DNA from: Polaromonas sp. CG_9.7
Lineage (GTDB): Bacteria; Pseudomonadota; Gammaproteobacteria; Burkholderiales; Burkholderiaceae_C
NCBI RefSeq assembly: GCF_015752205.1
Contig: NZ_JADOVG010000004.1
Location: forward strand, 124,001-188,000
Direction of reading: 5' to 3'
DNA length: 64,000 nucleotides
The position numbers and the translations under genes were made by a program. A model generated the notes under the pieces. That model ran no database searches. It saw only the letters and a list, made by a program, of their open reading frames with translations, and was not told the origin of the DNA. Positions 10,316 to 19,318 of this stretch are shown here, piece by piece (position 1 is the stretch's first letter; each line of letters starts with the position of its first letter).

Positions 10316-12700
10316 GTGAAATTTGCACAAGCCAGCGGGTCGTCGCTGTTTTCGGCAGCTGTCGCAAACTTCGAAACGCTCTGGAATGACCGGGAGTTCC
10401 AGCCCTACGATCCCCACGATGCGCAACACAGAGAAGCCCTGACGCGTGCACTGGCCAATGAGCGTGGACATGGAAATAAGCAAGGCGCTGCCAGCGCCAA
10501 CGGCAATGTCGTCGCGATTCAAACCTGGTTTGACCTGCAGCCCAAGTCCTATCAGCAGGAAATGCTGGACCGGCTGGCCGCTGAACGCCGGCTTGGGCGA
10601 CGCCGGAACCTGGTGGTGGCCGCGACAGGAACTGGGAAAACCGTGGTCGCGGCTTTTGACTATCTCCGCCTGAAAAATGAAGAAGGTACGGCGCCCAGGC
10701 TTTTGTTCATTGCGCATCAATCTCAAATCCTCGCGCAAGCGCTTTCCACCTTTCGGCAAGTGCTTCGTGATCCGGCTTTTGGCGAGTTGCTCGATGGCAA
10801 CAACACGCCAGAGCAATACGGGCATTTGTTCGCCACGATCAACACCATTCACGGCCGCCGCCTGGTGGGGCAGTTGGGCGCAGACTTCTGGCGCGTGGTC
10901 ATTGTTGACGAGGCACACCATTTGCCCGCAGCCACCTTCGATCAATTCATGCGCGCCGTGCGGCCGCACTATTTGCTGGGCTTGACGGCAACCCCGGAAC
11001 GCTCAGACGGACAAAGCCTCAGCCCCTATTTCGATTCCCGGCCGGACGGCTCGCCTGCCGTTTCGCTGCGGCTGTGGGATGCGCTCGATCAACAACTGCT
11101 GGCCCCGTTTGAATACTACGCAAGCGCCGATGACACGGACCTGAGCGCGGTCGAATGGGGCCGTGGTTCGGAAGTTGCGCAGTTGTCGAACCTCGTGACC
11201 GGCAACGATATTCGCGCTCGAACTGTGGTGAACGCCGTTTCCACGTATGTGTCAGACCTGGATGCATTGAAGGGCCTGGCGTTTTGCGTCAGCGTTGCCC
11301 ATGCCAGGCTCATGGCGGCGTATTTCTGCCGTTCCGGTTTGCCGGCCGTCGCCTTGTCGGGTGCTGATTCACAGGCAGAGCGGGCGGCTGCCGTGCACCG
11401 GCTGCGTAGCGGTGAAATCAAGATTATTTGCAGCTGTGATGTGTTCAACGAAGGCATCGACATACCCGAAGCCAATGCAGTCTTTCTGCTGCGCCCGACG
11501 CAGAGTCCGGTTATTTTTCAGCAACAAATCGGCCGTGGCCTGCGCTTGGCGAGCGGCAAGGAAGCCTGCCTGGTGCTTGATTTTGTGGGGGTGCACAACG
11601 CCAGTTTCCGCTTTGATGTGCTGCTGCGCGCCCTCACTGGCATGTCTCGGCGCCACATCCAGAACGCAGTGGCCAACGGCTTTGGCACCTTGCCCGCTGG
11701 TGTTCATATCCAGTTTGATCGCGTGGCGCGTCATCGGGTGCTGGAAAATTTGAAGCAATCGCTGAACCTGAATGCTGCCCGCTTGTGCAGCGAGTTGACG
11801 GCCTGGGCTTCGCTTCAAAACGGCCGGTCCGTGTCGCTGCGCGAATTTTTGCTGGACTGCCAGTTGGACCTGTCCGAGATCTACACCAGCGGCAGCCAGG
11901 CGCGCTCCTGGACCAGCCTGAAGCGGCGCGCAGGGCTTGAAACCCGCGCCGTGGGAGAACGCGAGCCGGATATCGCAAGGCGAATTTTCAGCATTTTGCA
12001 TGCTGACGATCCCTTGCTGTTGGGCGCCTGGCTTGATGCCTTTGACGGCAAACCTGCCAATGGGCGCCGCGTTCAGATGCTCGCGCATCAGTTGCTGCCG
12101 TCGCGCAGCGAGTTGGTGACGCCCAAGGCATTTTTGGCGTTAATCGGCAGCAACCCGGTGGTGCTGGCGGAGCTTCGCGAGATTTGCGAATTGCTCAGAG
12201 AGCGCAGTTCACTGGCGCCCGTTCATCTGCCGGGTACGCCAGATGCCTGGACCCTGATTTTGCATGGACGCTACACGAGGACGGAGCTTTTGGCCGCCGT
12301 CGGGCATGCCAATGCATCGGTGCGGCCTCTATCGGACGGCGGCTGCCTGGTTTTGGAAGATTGCAGGATTGAGCTGTTGTTTGTCACGCTGGACAAGCGC
12401 GAAGGGTTTGCTGAAAACGTCCAGTTTAATGATTATGCGATCAGTCCGGAATTGTTCCACTGGCAAACGCAAAACAGAGCGGGACCGGACAACATGACGG
12501 GGCGCCGCTATGTTCAGAGTCCTGGCAATGGCTGGTCGTTTCAGCTTTTTGTCCGGGAGCATCGCGATGCAGCTTATGTTGCGGTCGGGCCGGTTCACCT
12601 GGTTTCGCATGAAGGCGACCGGCCCATTTCCATCACTTGGCGGCTTCAGGCACCCTTGCCAGCCGAGTTGTTTCGTAAGTTCAGTGTGCTGCGTGGCTGA
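10316..12700 (+). CDS. C-terminal fragment: DEAH-box SF2 helicase with DUF3427-type C-terminus
   Basis: This 794-residue piece has a complete helicase core: Walker A ATGTGKT (103-109), DEAH (198-201), motif III GLTATPERSDG, and motif VI QQIGRGLRLA. The remaining ~350 residues resemble the DUF3427 region that follows the helicase in this family, ending in a beta-rich module (GWSFQLFVREHRD onward). The family is suspected of acting in nucleic-acid repair or defence, but its substrate is unknown to me. The GTG start used here is only the first possible codon after the amber stop, and it has no visible ribosome site. Confidence 0.75.
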   Translation: MKFAQASGSSLFSAAVANFETLWNDREFQPYDPHDAQHREALTRALANERGHGNKQGAASANGNVVAIQTWFDLQPKSYQQEMLDRLAAERRLGRRRNLVVAATGTGKTVVAAFDYLRLKNEEGTAPRLLFIAHQSQILAQALSTFRQVLRDPAFGELLDGNNTPEQYGHLFATINTIHGRRLVGQLGADFWRVVIVDEAHHLPAATFDQFMRAVRPHYLLGLTATPERSDGQSLSPYFDSRPDGSPAVSLRLWDALDQQLLAPFEYYASADDTDLSAVEWGRGSEVAQLSNLVTGNDIRARTVVNAVSTYVSDLDALKGLAFCVSVAHARLMAAYFCRSGLPAVALSGADSQAERAAAVHRLRSGEIKIICSCDVFNEGIDIPEANAVFLLRPTQSPVIFQQQIGRGLRLASGKEACLVLDFVGVHNASFRFDVLLRALTGMSRRHIQNAVANGFGTLPAGVHIQFDRVARHRVLENLKQSLNLNAARLCSELTAWASLQNGRSVSLREFLLDCQLDLSEIYTSGSQARSWTSLKRRAGLETRAVGEREPDIARRIFSILHADDPLLLGAWLDAFDGKPANGRRVQMLAHQLLPSRSELVTPKAFLALIGSNPVVLAELREICELLRERSSLAPVHLPGTPDAWTLILHGRYTRTELLAAVGHANASVRPLSDGGCLVLEDCRIELLFVTLDKREGFAENVQFNDYAISPELFHWQTQNRAGPDNMTGRRYVQSPGNGWSFQLFVREHRDAAYVAVGPVHLVSHEGDRPISITWRLQAPLPAELFRKFSVLRG

Positions 12701-12739
12701 AGCGATTGCCCGGATGGCCGCCTTGCCAGGCCAAGCTGA

Positions 12740-13903
12740 TTAGGCGTTGAGCGTCGGCCCGGTCGGCGCACGCCAAGCGCCTCTGTTTGCATTCTCAACA
12801 GCGCTTGCAGGCGCATCCGCCAACACAGCGGCCTCGCTTCCCGGCACCAGGTACACCGTGCGCGTCGGGAAGGCGAAATCGACGCCCAGTGCGGCCAGCT
12901 CGCGCATTAGTTGCAGGTTCAGCGTCTGCTGGGCGTCCATGTAGGCGTTGTAGCTTGGCTCCTTGACGATATAAACCACTTCGTAATCGAGCGAGCTGTC
13001 GCCAAAACCCAAGAGGTGCGCGCGGTCAAAACGCAGCGTGTCGATGGCTTCGACCAGCCGCTTGACAAGTTCCGGAATCGCCTCGGCCTGCTCCGGCGTG
13101 GTGCTGTAGGTCACGCCAAACTTGAAGACGATGCGGCGCTCTTCCATGCGCTTGTAATTCTTCACCACCTGCTTGAGCAGGTCGGTGTTGCTGATGATGA
13201 TCTGCTCGCCGTTCAGGCTGCGGATGCGCGTTGTCTTGAGGCCGATGAACTGCACCGTGCCGACAAAGCTGTCGATGCCGATGAAGTCGCCGACCTCGAA
13301 TGGCTTGTCCACTGCAATCGACAGCGAGGCGAACAAATCGCCCAGGATGTTCTGCACCGCCAGCGCCACCGCGATGCCACCCACGCCCAGGCTGGCGACA
13401 AAGGCGGTGATGTTAACCCCGACATTGGACAGCACGGCCAGCAGCACCACCGCCCACAGCACGGTGCGCAGCGCCCACGACATCAGCGTGGCCGAGGCAC
13501 CTGCCTGCGTCATGCCGGAGGGCGTGTGGCGGTCCTGGTAGCGGCGCAGGCCGATGGTGATGGCCCGCGTGAGCCACAGCCCAAGTTGCAGGGCAACGGC
13601 GACAAACCACAACTGCCCGACACGTGAATTCCAGCGGTCGTTCATATCGAGCATGCCCAAGCCGATGAGCAGTGCAGCCAGCAGCATCAGCCAGCGGTTG
13701 GTGCTGCTCAGCACTTCGACCACCGTGTCATCGACACGGTTGGTGGTGTGCGCTGCAATCTTGCGCATGCGCCCCACGGAAAAACGCAAGGCCATGCGCA
13801 TCAGCAGGTAGGAAATCAGCGTGGCGGCAATGGCCAGTGACAGGCTGGCAAGGGACAAGGAAAAAATACCGGTGGTTTGAAACCAGTTAAGAAAATCATT
13901 CAT
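12740..13903 (-). CDS. Mechanosensitive ion channel, MscS family
   Basis: The 387-residue membrane protein opens with several hydrophobic helices. It then has the pore-lining TM3 pattern of MscS (FVASLGVGGIAVALAVQNIL), followed by the beta domain signature (FEVGDFIGIDSFVGTVQFIGLKTTRIRS) and the C-terminal cage domain. MscS channels open under membrane tension to release solutes during osmotic downshock. It converges with the helicase gene, 39 bp apart, and its upstream side faces a 421-bp gap. Confidence 0.95.
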   Translation of the reverse strand: MNDFLNWFQTTGIFSLSLASLSLAIAATLISYLLMRMALRFSVGRMRKIAAHTTNRVDDTVVEVLSSTNRWLMLLAALLIGLGMLDMNDRWNSRVGQLWFVAVALQLGLWLTRAITIGLRRYQDRHTPSGMTQAGASATLMSWALRTVLWAVVLLAVLSNVGVNITAFVASLGVGGIAVALAVQNILGDLFASLSIAVDKPFEVGDFIGIDSFVGTVQFIGLKTTRIRSLNGEQIIISNTDLLKQVVKNYKRMEERRIVFKFGVTYSTTPEQAEAIPELVKRLVEAIDTLRFDRAHLLGFGDSSLDYEVVYIVKEPSYNAYMDAQQTLNLQLMRELAALGVDFAFPTRTVYLVPGSEAAVLADAPASAVENANRGAWRAPTGPTLNA

Positions 13904-14324
13904 TCAAGCCAGCTTAGCAAAAGGGCAGTAACTCGGAAAAACTGCGGGATTGGCTGGCCAGCCATGGTCCGCCTGTTTTGCGCTGCAGGCCAATGGCTGA
14001 GGGCAAAATTTCAGTGATGACGAATGTGTCATTTCCGCTTATCTGCCAAGCGTTTTATGCTACTAAAAATATAGCAGCTTAAAAAATCCGGAACAACGCC
14101 ATATTTCCCTTGCCCGCCCTTTCGCCGTGGATGGCGTCGTTGTCTGACACCGCACGCTGGTGCCGGGCGCGCAGAATGACACCATCGGCCGGTGTCAACG
14201 TTTCACAGACATTTTTCCTGTGCTTTATGGGCGCGGGGAGAACTTTCGGGAAGGGATGGCAAGCCGGGCGAACCGCGAAGGGATTTAAAAATTCCGATTT
14301 TCTTCACACTCCAGAAGGATGCGT
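13904..14324. other. Intergenic region before the small hydrophilic gene
   Basis: These 421 bases contain a copy of the short palindromic element (14057-14080, GCTACTAAAAATATAGCAGC) and a small hairpin (GACACC/GGTGTC at 14178-14196). The promoter of mscS on one side and of the small gene on the other should be here. I see no further gene; the frame at 14110-14574 overlaps the better-supported small gene and has no family likeness. Confidence 0.5.
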
Positions 14325-14561
14325 ATGTCCAAAAAACCGACCCAGACTGACAACCCACCCGCACAAGACGAGGAAACTGGCCAGGGACACGGCGGCAAGG
14401 TTGAAAACGACACCAACAAGGTGGGCGACCAGGAGCCCACGCAAAAGAACGAAGGCCGGCGAACCGCGGAAAGCCGGAGCGACCGCGTGGCGCATATTGG
14501 CAGTGGCAACCATTCGCAGTCACGGCAGGGGAAAAGCGGTGGCACTTCGGGCGGCCATTAG
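14325..14561 (+). CDS. Small, extremely hydrophilic protein (hydrophilin-like)
   Basis: This 78-residue product contains no Leu, Phe, Trp, Tyr or Cys, and about one residue in six is glycine; the rest is mostly Lys, Arg, Asp, Glu, Gln, Asn, Ser and Thr. It should be wholly disordered and cytoplasmic. The composition matches the hydrophilin/LEA-like idea (glycine-rich, hydrophilic, stress-protective), but no family was recognised. The second ATG (14325) is chosen because AGAAGG lies directly before 14319, leaving the right spacing for it. A clean terminator follows at 14681-14708, which supports a real transcript. Confidence 0.55.
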   Translation: MSKKPTQTDNPPAQDEETGQGHGGKVENDTNKVGDQEPTQKNEGRRTAESRSDRVAHIGSGNHSQSRQGKSGGTSGGH

Positions 14562-14680
14562 CCGCCAGGCGTGATGTTTTTTTGAGTCCGGTTACAGCGC
14601 GCCGGTAGCCATGCCTTGCGAAACCGTATCAGGGCGCACCTGAACAGTTCGAAAGGCTGAGCATGTTGCCTTTGACGGGG

Positions 14681-14708
14681 TCCGGTTGCCACAAGCAACC
14701 GGAGTTTT
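14681..14708 (+). terminator. Rho-independent terminator after the hydrophilin-like gene
   Basis: A perfect 9-bp stem (TCCGGTTGC / GCAACCGGA) with a CACAA loop is followed by GTTTT. It lies 120 bp beyond the small gene on the plus strand. Confidence 0.75.
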
Positions 14709-14711
14709 CCC

Positions 14712-14752
14712 CAAAAAGAACCCGTTACCGTGCATGTCTCGAACGGGTAACG
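14712..14752 (-). terminator. Probable terminator of the minCDE operon
   Basis: Read on the minus strand, a 7-bp stem CGTTACC/GGTAACG with a 16-base loop is followed by GGTTCTTTTT. It lies just past the minE stop. The long loop makes it less certain than its plus-strand neighbour. Confidence 0.5.
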
Positions 14753-14765
14753 AGAAAAGCAGCAA

Positions 14766-15026
14766 TTACTTGTCGGGCAACTCGATCTTGACTTCAAGCA
14801 CGTCAAGATTGTCTTGCCGCTCCAGGTTGAGCTTGATGTCGTCCGGGTTGATGTTGATGTATTTGGCGATCACGGCAATCAGGTCGCGCTGCAGGGCCGG
14901 CAAATAGTCGGGTTCGTAGCTGGTGCGTCCCGAGCGTTCATGCGACAGGATGATCTGCAGCCGCTCTTTGGCAACGTTAGCCGTTTTCTTCTTTTCACCC
15001 AGAAGGAAGGAGAAAAATGAGGCCAT
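14766..15026 (-). CDS. minE: Cell division topological specificity factor MinE
   Basis: MinE drives the pole-to-pole oscillation of MinD-MinC by binding membrane-bound MinD and stimulating its ATPase. The 86-residue protein has the usual N-terminal membrane-targeting sequence ([13 protein letters not shown]), the MinD-contact helix ([13 protein letters not shown]) and the C-terminal specificity domain ending in [11 protein letters not shown]. It lies 6 bp after minD on the same strand. Confidence 0.98.
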   Translation of the reverse strand: MASFFSFLLGEKKKTANVAKERLQIILSHERSGRTSYEPDYLPALQRDLIAVIAKYININPDDIKLNLERQDNLDVLEVKIELPDK

Positions 15027-15032
15027 GGCTTT

Positions 15033-15848
15033 TTACTTTCCCCCAAACAGGCGTTTGAAGAATCCGGGTTTTTGCGCATCGATGAAGCGCATCGGCTTGT
15101 TTTCGCCCAGAAAGCGGTCAATCACGTCCTTGTAGGCTTCCGACACGTCGCTGCCCTCCATGTGGACCGCCGGCACGCCCTGGTTGGACGCCTGCAACAC
15201 GGTTTCGGATTCGGGAATCACGCCGATCAGCTTGATGCGCAGGATGTCCTGGATGTCTTCGAGCGACAGCATCTGCCCCTGGTCGACACGGCTCGGGTTG
15301 TAGCGGGTGATGAGCAGGTGTTCCTTGATCGGGTCGCCGCCGTCGATGGCGCGCTGCGTCTTGCTCGACAGCATGCCCAGGATGCGGTCCGAGTCGCGCA
15401 CCGACGAGACCTCGGGGTTGGTCACCACCAGCGCCTCGTCGGCGAAATGCATCGCCATCAGCGCGCCGGTTTCGATGCCGGCGGGCGAGTCGCAAATGAT
15501 GTATTCAAAGTCCATGGCCGCCAGGTCGTCAAGGATTTTTTTCACGCCTTCCATCGTCAGCGCATCCTTGTCACGGGTTTGCGAGGCGGCCAGCACGAAG
15601 AGTTCAGGACACTGCTTGTCCTTGATCAGCGCCTGGTTGAGCGTGGCTTCGCCCTGGATGACGTTGATCAGGTCGTACACCACCCGGCGCTCGCAGCCCA
15701 TGATGAGGTCCAGGTTGCGCAGGCCCACGTCAAAATCGATCACGACGGTCTTGTGCCCGCGCAGGGCCAAGCCGGATGAAAAGCTGGCACTGGTGGTGGT
15801 TTTGCCGACGCCGCCCTTGCCGGAGGTGACCACAATGATTTTTGCCAT
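15033..15848 (-). CDS. minD: Septum site-determining ATPase MinD
   Basis: MinD is a membrane-associated ParA-type ATPase that recruits MinC to the poles. The 271-residue protein has the deviant Walker A GKGGVGKTT (10-18), the DFDVGLRNLD segment, a DSPAG Walker B region, and a C-terminal amphipathic membrane-targeting helix (PGFFKRLFGGK). An AAAGGAC ribosome site precedes the ATG. It lies 138 bp downstream of minC, so the operon may have an internal promoter there. Confidence 0.98.
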   Translation of the reverse strand: MAKIIVVTSGKGGVGKTTTSASFSSGLALRGHKTVVIDFDVGLRNLDLIMGCERRVVYDLINVIQGEATLNQALIKDKQCPELFVLAASQTRDKDALTMEGVKKILDDLAAMDFEYIICDSPAGIETGALMAMHFADEALVVTNPEVSSVRDSDRILGMLSSKTQRAIDGGDPIKEHLLITRYNPSRVDQGQMLSLEDIQDILRIKLIGVIPESETVLQASNQGVPAVHMEGSDVSEAYKDVIDRFLGENKPMRFIDAQKPGFFKRLFGGK

Positions 15849-15986
15849 TCGAAAAAGTCCTTTTGAAAACGGTAGGTAAGTCAGTCAGGTCGGCAGGCCG
15901 TGAGTGCAGCATCATGCATCAAATCCAGCTCGACAGTAAGGTTTAATAGGCGCATTGATGCGGAGTGAGCCTTGAATGCTTCAATT

Positions 15987-16730
15987 TCACAGCATCGGCG
16001 TCATGATCAGCTTTTCGCCGTCCGGGCCATCCACCAGCCGGACCTGCGTGGGGCGGCCGGTGACTTCGGGCGGCAGCGGGTTCTCGCTGGTGCGGTAGAT
16101 GCCGGCAATCGACAGCAGTTCAGCCTCCAGGTTCAAGGCAAAGATACGCGCTTCGCCATTGCCGCGCGCACCGGCAATGGCCCGGCCGCGCAACGGCGCA
16201 TACACATGGATGTGGCCGTCGGCAATCACTTCCGCCCCGGCATTGACCATCGCCAGAACGACCAGGTCGCGTCCGCGCGCATACACCTGCTGGCCGGAAC
16301 GCAGCGGCTTGTCGATGACCAGCGCCCCCAGCGGTGGCGCATGTACCTGCTGTTGCGGTTCTTGCGGCTGTTCGGGTGACACCGGCGCGGGCCGGGGCGT
16401 CAGCAGGTGTGCATCGTTGCCGGGTACCAGGCCGGCCTTGAAGGCAGCGGCCATTTGTACCGAATTGCCGCCCTTGACGGCAATGGGCACCAGCCGATAG
16501 CTGGCCAGCAGGTCCAGCAGCGCGGGAAAGTCAATGTCGGCCACATCCCGGCCCTGCAGCGGCGACAGGTCGATGACCAGCGCGTCCTGGTCGAAAAAAT
16601 CGGGAATGTCGCCGAAGCGCAGCGTCATCTCGCGCGCCAGCGCCCTCAGGTCCGTGGACTTGAGCAGCAGCGCGACCAGCGGTAAATTGGCGCTCTTGAT
16701 TTCAAAGGTGGTGGGCGTGGCGACAGTCAT
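15987..16730 (-). CDS. minC: Septum site-determining protein MinC
   Basis: MinC inhibits FtsZ assembly away from midcell. The 247-residue protein has an N-terminal FtsZ-inhibiting domain, a proline- and glutamine-rich linker around residues 105-130, and the C-terminal right-handed beta-helix domain that binds MinD (LRSGQQVYARGRDLVVLAMVN, then GADVIADGHIHVYAPLRGRA-like strands). It is first in the minCDE order on the minus strand. Confidence 0.97.
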   Translation of the reverse strand: MTVATPTTFEIKSANLPLVALLLKSTDLRALAREMTLRFGDIPDFFDQDALVIDLSPLQGRDVADIDFPALLDLLASYRLVPIAVKGGNSVQMAAAFKAGLVPGNDAHLLTPRPAPVSPEQPQEPQQQVHAPPLGALVIDKPLRSGQQVYARGRDLVVLAMVNAGAEVIADGHIHVYAPLRGRAIAGARGNGEARIFALNLEAELLSIAGIYRTSENPLPPEVTGRPTQVRLVDGPDGEKLIMTPML

Positions 16731-16976
16731 GGGCGGGCAGGGCTTGGTGAACGAAGAAAGGCAGAAACCGACGGGGTGGTGATGCCCCTGCTGTCTGGAG
16801 ACCCGAGGGTAGCGCAGGAAGCGCGGCCTTCCCGGCGGCGCGAAGCGGCATTTGTTAGCGTGTGAAACGCTGCGGAGAAATGACCCGGCGTCCGAGTCGC
16901 CTCAGGCATTGAATGCATGCAGATTGCGCCCATCTGAAAACGTTGAAAACAAAAATCGCCATTATCCCGGAACTTG

Positions 16977-18143
16977 ATGAACTTTCTAACCCTGGCCGCC
17001 ATGAGCGCCGTGCTTCATGGATACGTCGCCCTGCGCCTGATTCCGGACTTGGCGCCATTCGCGTCAGCCGAGCTTGGGCTGGGCGCTGTGCTGCTGCTCT
17101 CGGCGATGCTGATTCCGCTGGGGCTGATGGCCCGCCGGTTGGCCAATGTGCCGCTGGCCAACCGGCTGGGCTGGGCTGGCCTGCTGTGCATGGGTTTGTT
17201 TTCCACGCTGATGGTGCTGACGCTGCTGCGCGATGCGGCGCTGGGCCTGCTGTGGATGCTGAATTTTCTGCTGTCTGGCGGGCTGAAACTGGCACCCTGG
17301 CGAACGCTTTCGGCGCAAGCCGTTCCCTTGCTCGGTGGGCTGTCGGCGTTGCTGGGATTGCTGAGTGCCCGGCGCACGGCGCCGGTGGTGCGGATCGATG
17401 TGCCGATTTCCGGCTTGCCGCCAGCGTGGCACGGCTTTACCGTGGCGCAGATCAGCGACATCCATGTCGGGCCGACCATCCGCCAGCACTATGTGCGCCG
17501 CATCGTCGAGCGCGTCAACACGCTGCAGGCCGATCTGGTGGCGGTGACCGGCGACCTGGTCGATGGCCGGGTGTCTGAACTGTCAGAACACGTGGCGCCG
17601 CTGGCGGACCTGCGTTCGCGCCACGGCACGTTTTTCGTGACCGGCAACCATGAATACTATTCGGGTGCATCTGCCTGGATCGAGGAACTGCGGCGCCTGG
17701 GATTGACGGTGCTGCTCAACGAGCATGTGGTGATTCCGGCCGTGGAGGCCCTAAATGTTGCCGGCGTGGCGGCCAGGCCGCTGGTGCTGGCCGGCGTGAC
17801 CGATTTCAACGCAGGGCATTTTGACCCGGCCCACCACAGCGACCCGGTGCGGGCGCTGGCGGGCTCGCCGCCGGATGCGGTGCGGGTGCTGCTGGCGCAC
17901 CAGCCGCGCAGCGCTGCCGCTGCGGCTGAAGCCGGATTCGACCTTCAGCTGTCAGGGCATACCCATGGCGGGCAGTTTTACCCGTGGAATTTGTTCGTGC
18001 CCTTGCAGCAGCCGTTCACGGCGGGCCTGCACCGGTGGGAAACGCTGTGGGTCTATACCAGTCGGGGGACAGGTTACTGGGGACCGCCGAACCGGTTTGG
18101 CTCGCCTTCGGAAATTACCTTCCTGCGGTTGGTGGCCGCTTGA
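16977..18143 (+). CDS. Membrane-anchored metallophosphoesterase (YaeI/calcineurin-like)
   Basis: This 388-residue protein starts with about four hydrophobic segments (to ~125) and then has a soluble calcineurin-like phosphoesterase domain. The metal-binding motifs are all present: DIHVG (Asp161, His163), GDLVDG, GNHEYY and GHTHGGQF. It most resembles the YaeI/YkuE group, some of which act on lipid or envelope phosphoesters; the substrate here is unknown. The ATG at 16977 is preferred to the TTG one codon earlier. It diverges from minC across 246 bp. Confidence 0.9.
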   Translation: MNFLTLAAMSAVLHGYVALRLIPDLAPFASAELGLGAVLLLSAMLIPLGLMARRLANVPLANRLGWAGLLCMGLFSTLMVLTLLRDAALGLLWMLNFLLSGGLKLAPWRTLSAQAVPLLGGLSALLGLLSARRTAPVVRIDVPISGLPPAWHGFTVAQISDIHVGPTIRQHYVRRIVERVNTLQADLVAVTGDLVDGRVSELSEHVAPLADLRSRHGTFFVTGNHEYYSGASAWIEELRRLGLTVLLNEHVVIPAVEALNVAGVAARPLVLAGVTDFNAGHFDPAHHSDPVRALAGSPPDAVRVLLAHQPRSAAAAAEAGFDLQLSGHTHGGQFYPWNLFVPLQQPFTAGLHRWETLWVYTSRGTGYWGPPNRFGSPSEITFLRLVAA

Positions 18144-18362
18144 ACTTTCGCAACCATGCAACGTCCCCTAACCCCATGCAGCCGACGGCGTCTGTTTCTG
18201 CGCAAATGACCAGGCCGCGCCTCAAGCCCTGTGAGCAAGCAGCGGCTAAAAAAATGATCTTTTGAACCCGGCCCCGCGCTTTACTCACAGGTCAACTTCA
18301 CAGCAGCCACGCCGCTCAAGGACTGAGGCTGGCGTTCAAGGCAGTGCCATTGGAATGGAAGC

Positions 18363-18412
18363 CACAATGGCAAAAGAGCATACGAAAAGCTCTGAGGGTG
18401 TTGCGCCGTTAC
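18363..18412 (-). repeat. Dispersed intergenic repeat, fragment (copy D)
   Basis: The string ACAATGGCAAAAGAGCATAC and the following AAAGCTCTGAGGGTGTTGCG match one end of the ~200-bp repeat (compare 44113-44160, and the complement of 38955-39003). Only this end is kept, in the copy C orientation. It sits in the 290-bp gap between the phosphoesterase and the FAH gene, in which I see nothing else. Confidence 0.6.
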
Positions 18413-18433
18413 GCTTTTCCGTGCAACCTTCGC

Positions 18434-19282
18434 CTAGCGCAGGAAGGCGACCACCACCTGCCGCTGCTCGCCCAGCCCTTCAATCCCCAGTGCCATTTCG
18501 TCGCCCGCCTTCAGGTAAACCGGCGGCTTCATGCCCATGCCGACACCGGGCGGCGTGCCGGTGGTCAGCACATCGCCGGGCTCCAGCGTCATGAACTGGC
18601 TGACATAGCTGACGATTTTGGCGACGCTGAAAATCATCGTCCGGGTTGATCCGGTTTGCATGCGCCGGCCGTTGACATCCAGCCACATGCCCAGGTTCTG
18701 CGGGTCGGCAACCTCGTCGCGCGTGACCAGCCAGGGGCCAAGCGGTCCGAAGGTGTCGCAGCCTTTGCCCTTGTCCCAGGTGCCGCCGCGCTCGATCTGG
18801 AATTCGCGCTCGCTGATGTCGTTGATGGTGCAGTAGCCAGCGACGTGGTTCAGTGCCTCGCCTTCGTCCACATAGCGCGCACGGGTGCCGATGACCACGC
18901 CCAGCTCGACCTCCCAGTCGGTCTTGACCGAGCCCCGGGGCAGCATGACTGCATCATTTGGCCCCTGGATGCAGCTGGTGGCTTTCATGAAAACAATGGG
19001 TTCGGCGGGAATCGGCAGGCCGGATTCAGCGGCATGGTCGGCGTAATTCAGGCCAATGGCGATGAACTTGCGCACGCCGGTCAGCGGGCTGCCCAGGCGC
19101 GGCGAGCCGTCGACCGCCGCCAGCGCACTGGCGTCGTGCCGGCGCAGCGCGTCGAGCGCCGCATCGCCAAGCTGCTCGGGGCCGATGTCGCCGACCACGC
19201 TGCTGAGGTCGCGCAGCTGGCCAGACGCATCGATGAGGCCGGGTTTTTCCTGGCCGGGTGGGCCATAACGAACGAGTTTCAT
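18434..19282 (-). CDS. Fumarylacetoacetate hydrolase family protein, probable 2,4-diketo-3-deoxy-L-fuconate hydrolase
   Basis: This 282-residue protein has the FAH fold: a small N-terminal domain and a catalytic domain with IGLNYADHAAESG, PIVFMKA, and the metal ligands in DWEVELGVVIG. The NDISEREFQ and GDVLTTGTPPGVGMG segments are typical of the ureidoglycolate-lyase-like subgroup. In the non-phosphorylating L-fucose pathway known from Xanthomonas, this family cleaves 2,4-diketo-3-deoxy-L-fuconate to pyruvate and lactate. The adjacent SDR, which would make that diketo acid, supports the assignment. It is the second gene of a two-gene minus-strand operon divergent from a GntR regulator. Confidence 0.85.
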   Translation of the reverse strand: MKLVRYGPPGQEKPGLIDASGQLRDLSSVVGDIGPEQLGDAALDALRRHDASALAAVDGSPRLGSPLTGVRKFIAIGLNYADHAAESGLPIPAEPIVFMKATSCIQGPNDAVMLPRGSVKTDWEVELGVVIGTRARYVDEGEALNHVAGYCTINDISEREFQIERGGTWDKGKGCDTFGPLGPWLVTRDEVADPQNLGMWLDVNGRRMQTGSTRTMIFSVAKIVSYVSQFMTLEPGDVLTTGTPPGVGMGMKPPVYLKAGDEMALGIEGLGEQRQVVVAFLR

Positions 19283-19318
19283 GGGTTTCCTTTTTTACTG
19301 GGGTGAATCAATTGAGCG

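Larger units (their letters stand above)
9554..12700 (+). pseudogene. PLD nuclease / SF2 helicase / DUF3427-type protein interrupted by one amber codon
   Basis: The two halves lie in one reading frame and are separated only by TAG at 10310-10312, followed by ACC. Together they give a protein of ~1048 codons, the size and domain order of the PLD-helicase-DUF3427 family. The TAG sits just after GSANLSESALIGGIE, where I expect a tryptophan (GxEW), so a single TGG-to-TAG change would explain it. The GTG at 10316 has no good ribosome site. The gene is therefore either a recent pseudogene, a readthrough case, or a sequencing error. The rest of the frame is intact, which points to a recent event. 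Confidence 0.8.

Noticed and set aside
14110..14574. 154-codon frame overlapping the hydrophilin-like gene
   Set aside because: It overlaps the better-supported frame almost fully and lacks a ribosome site.
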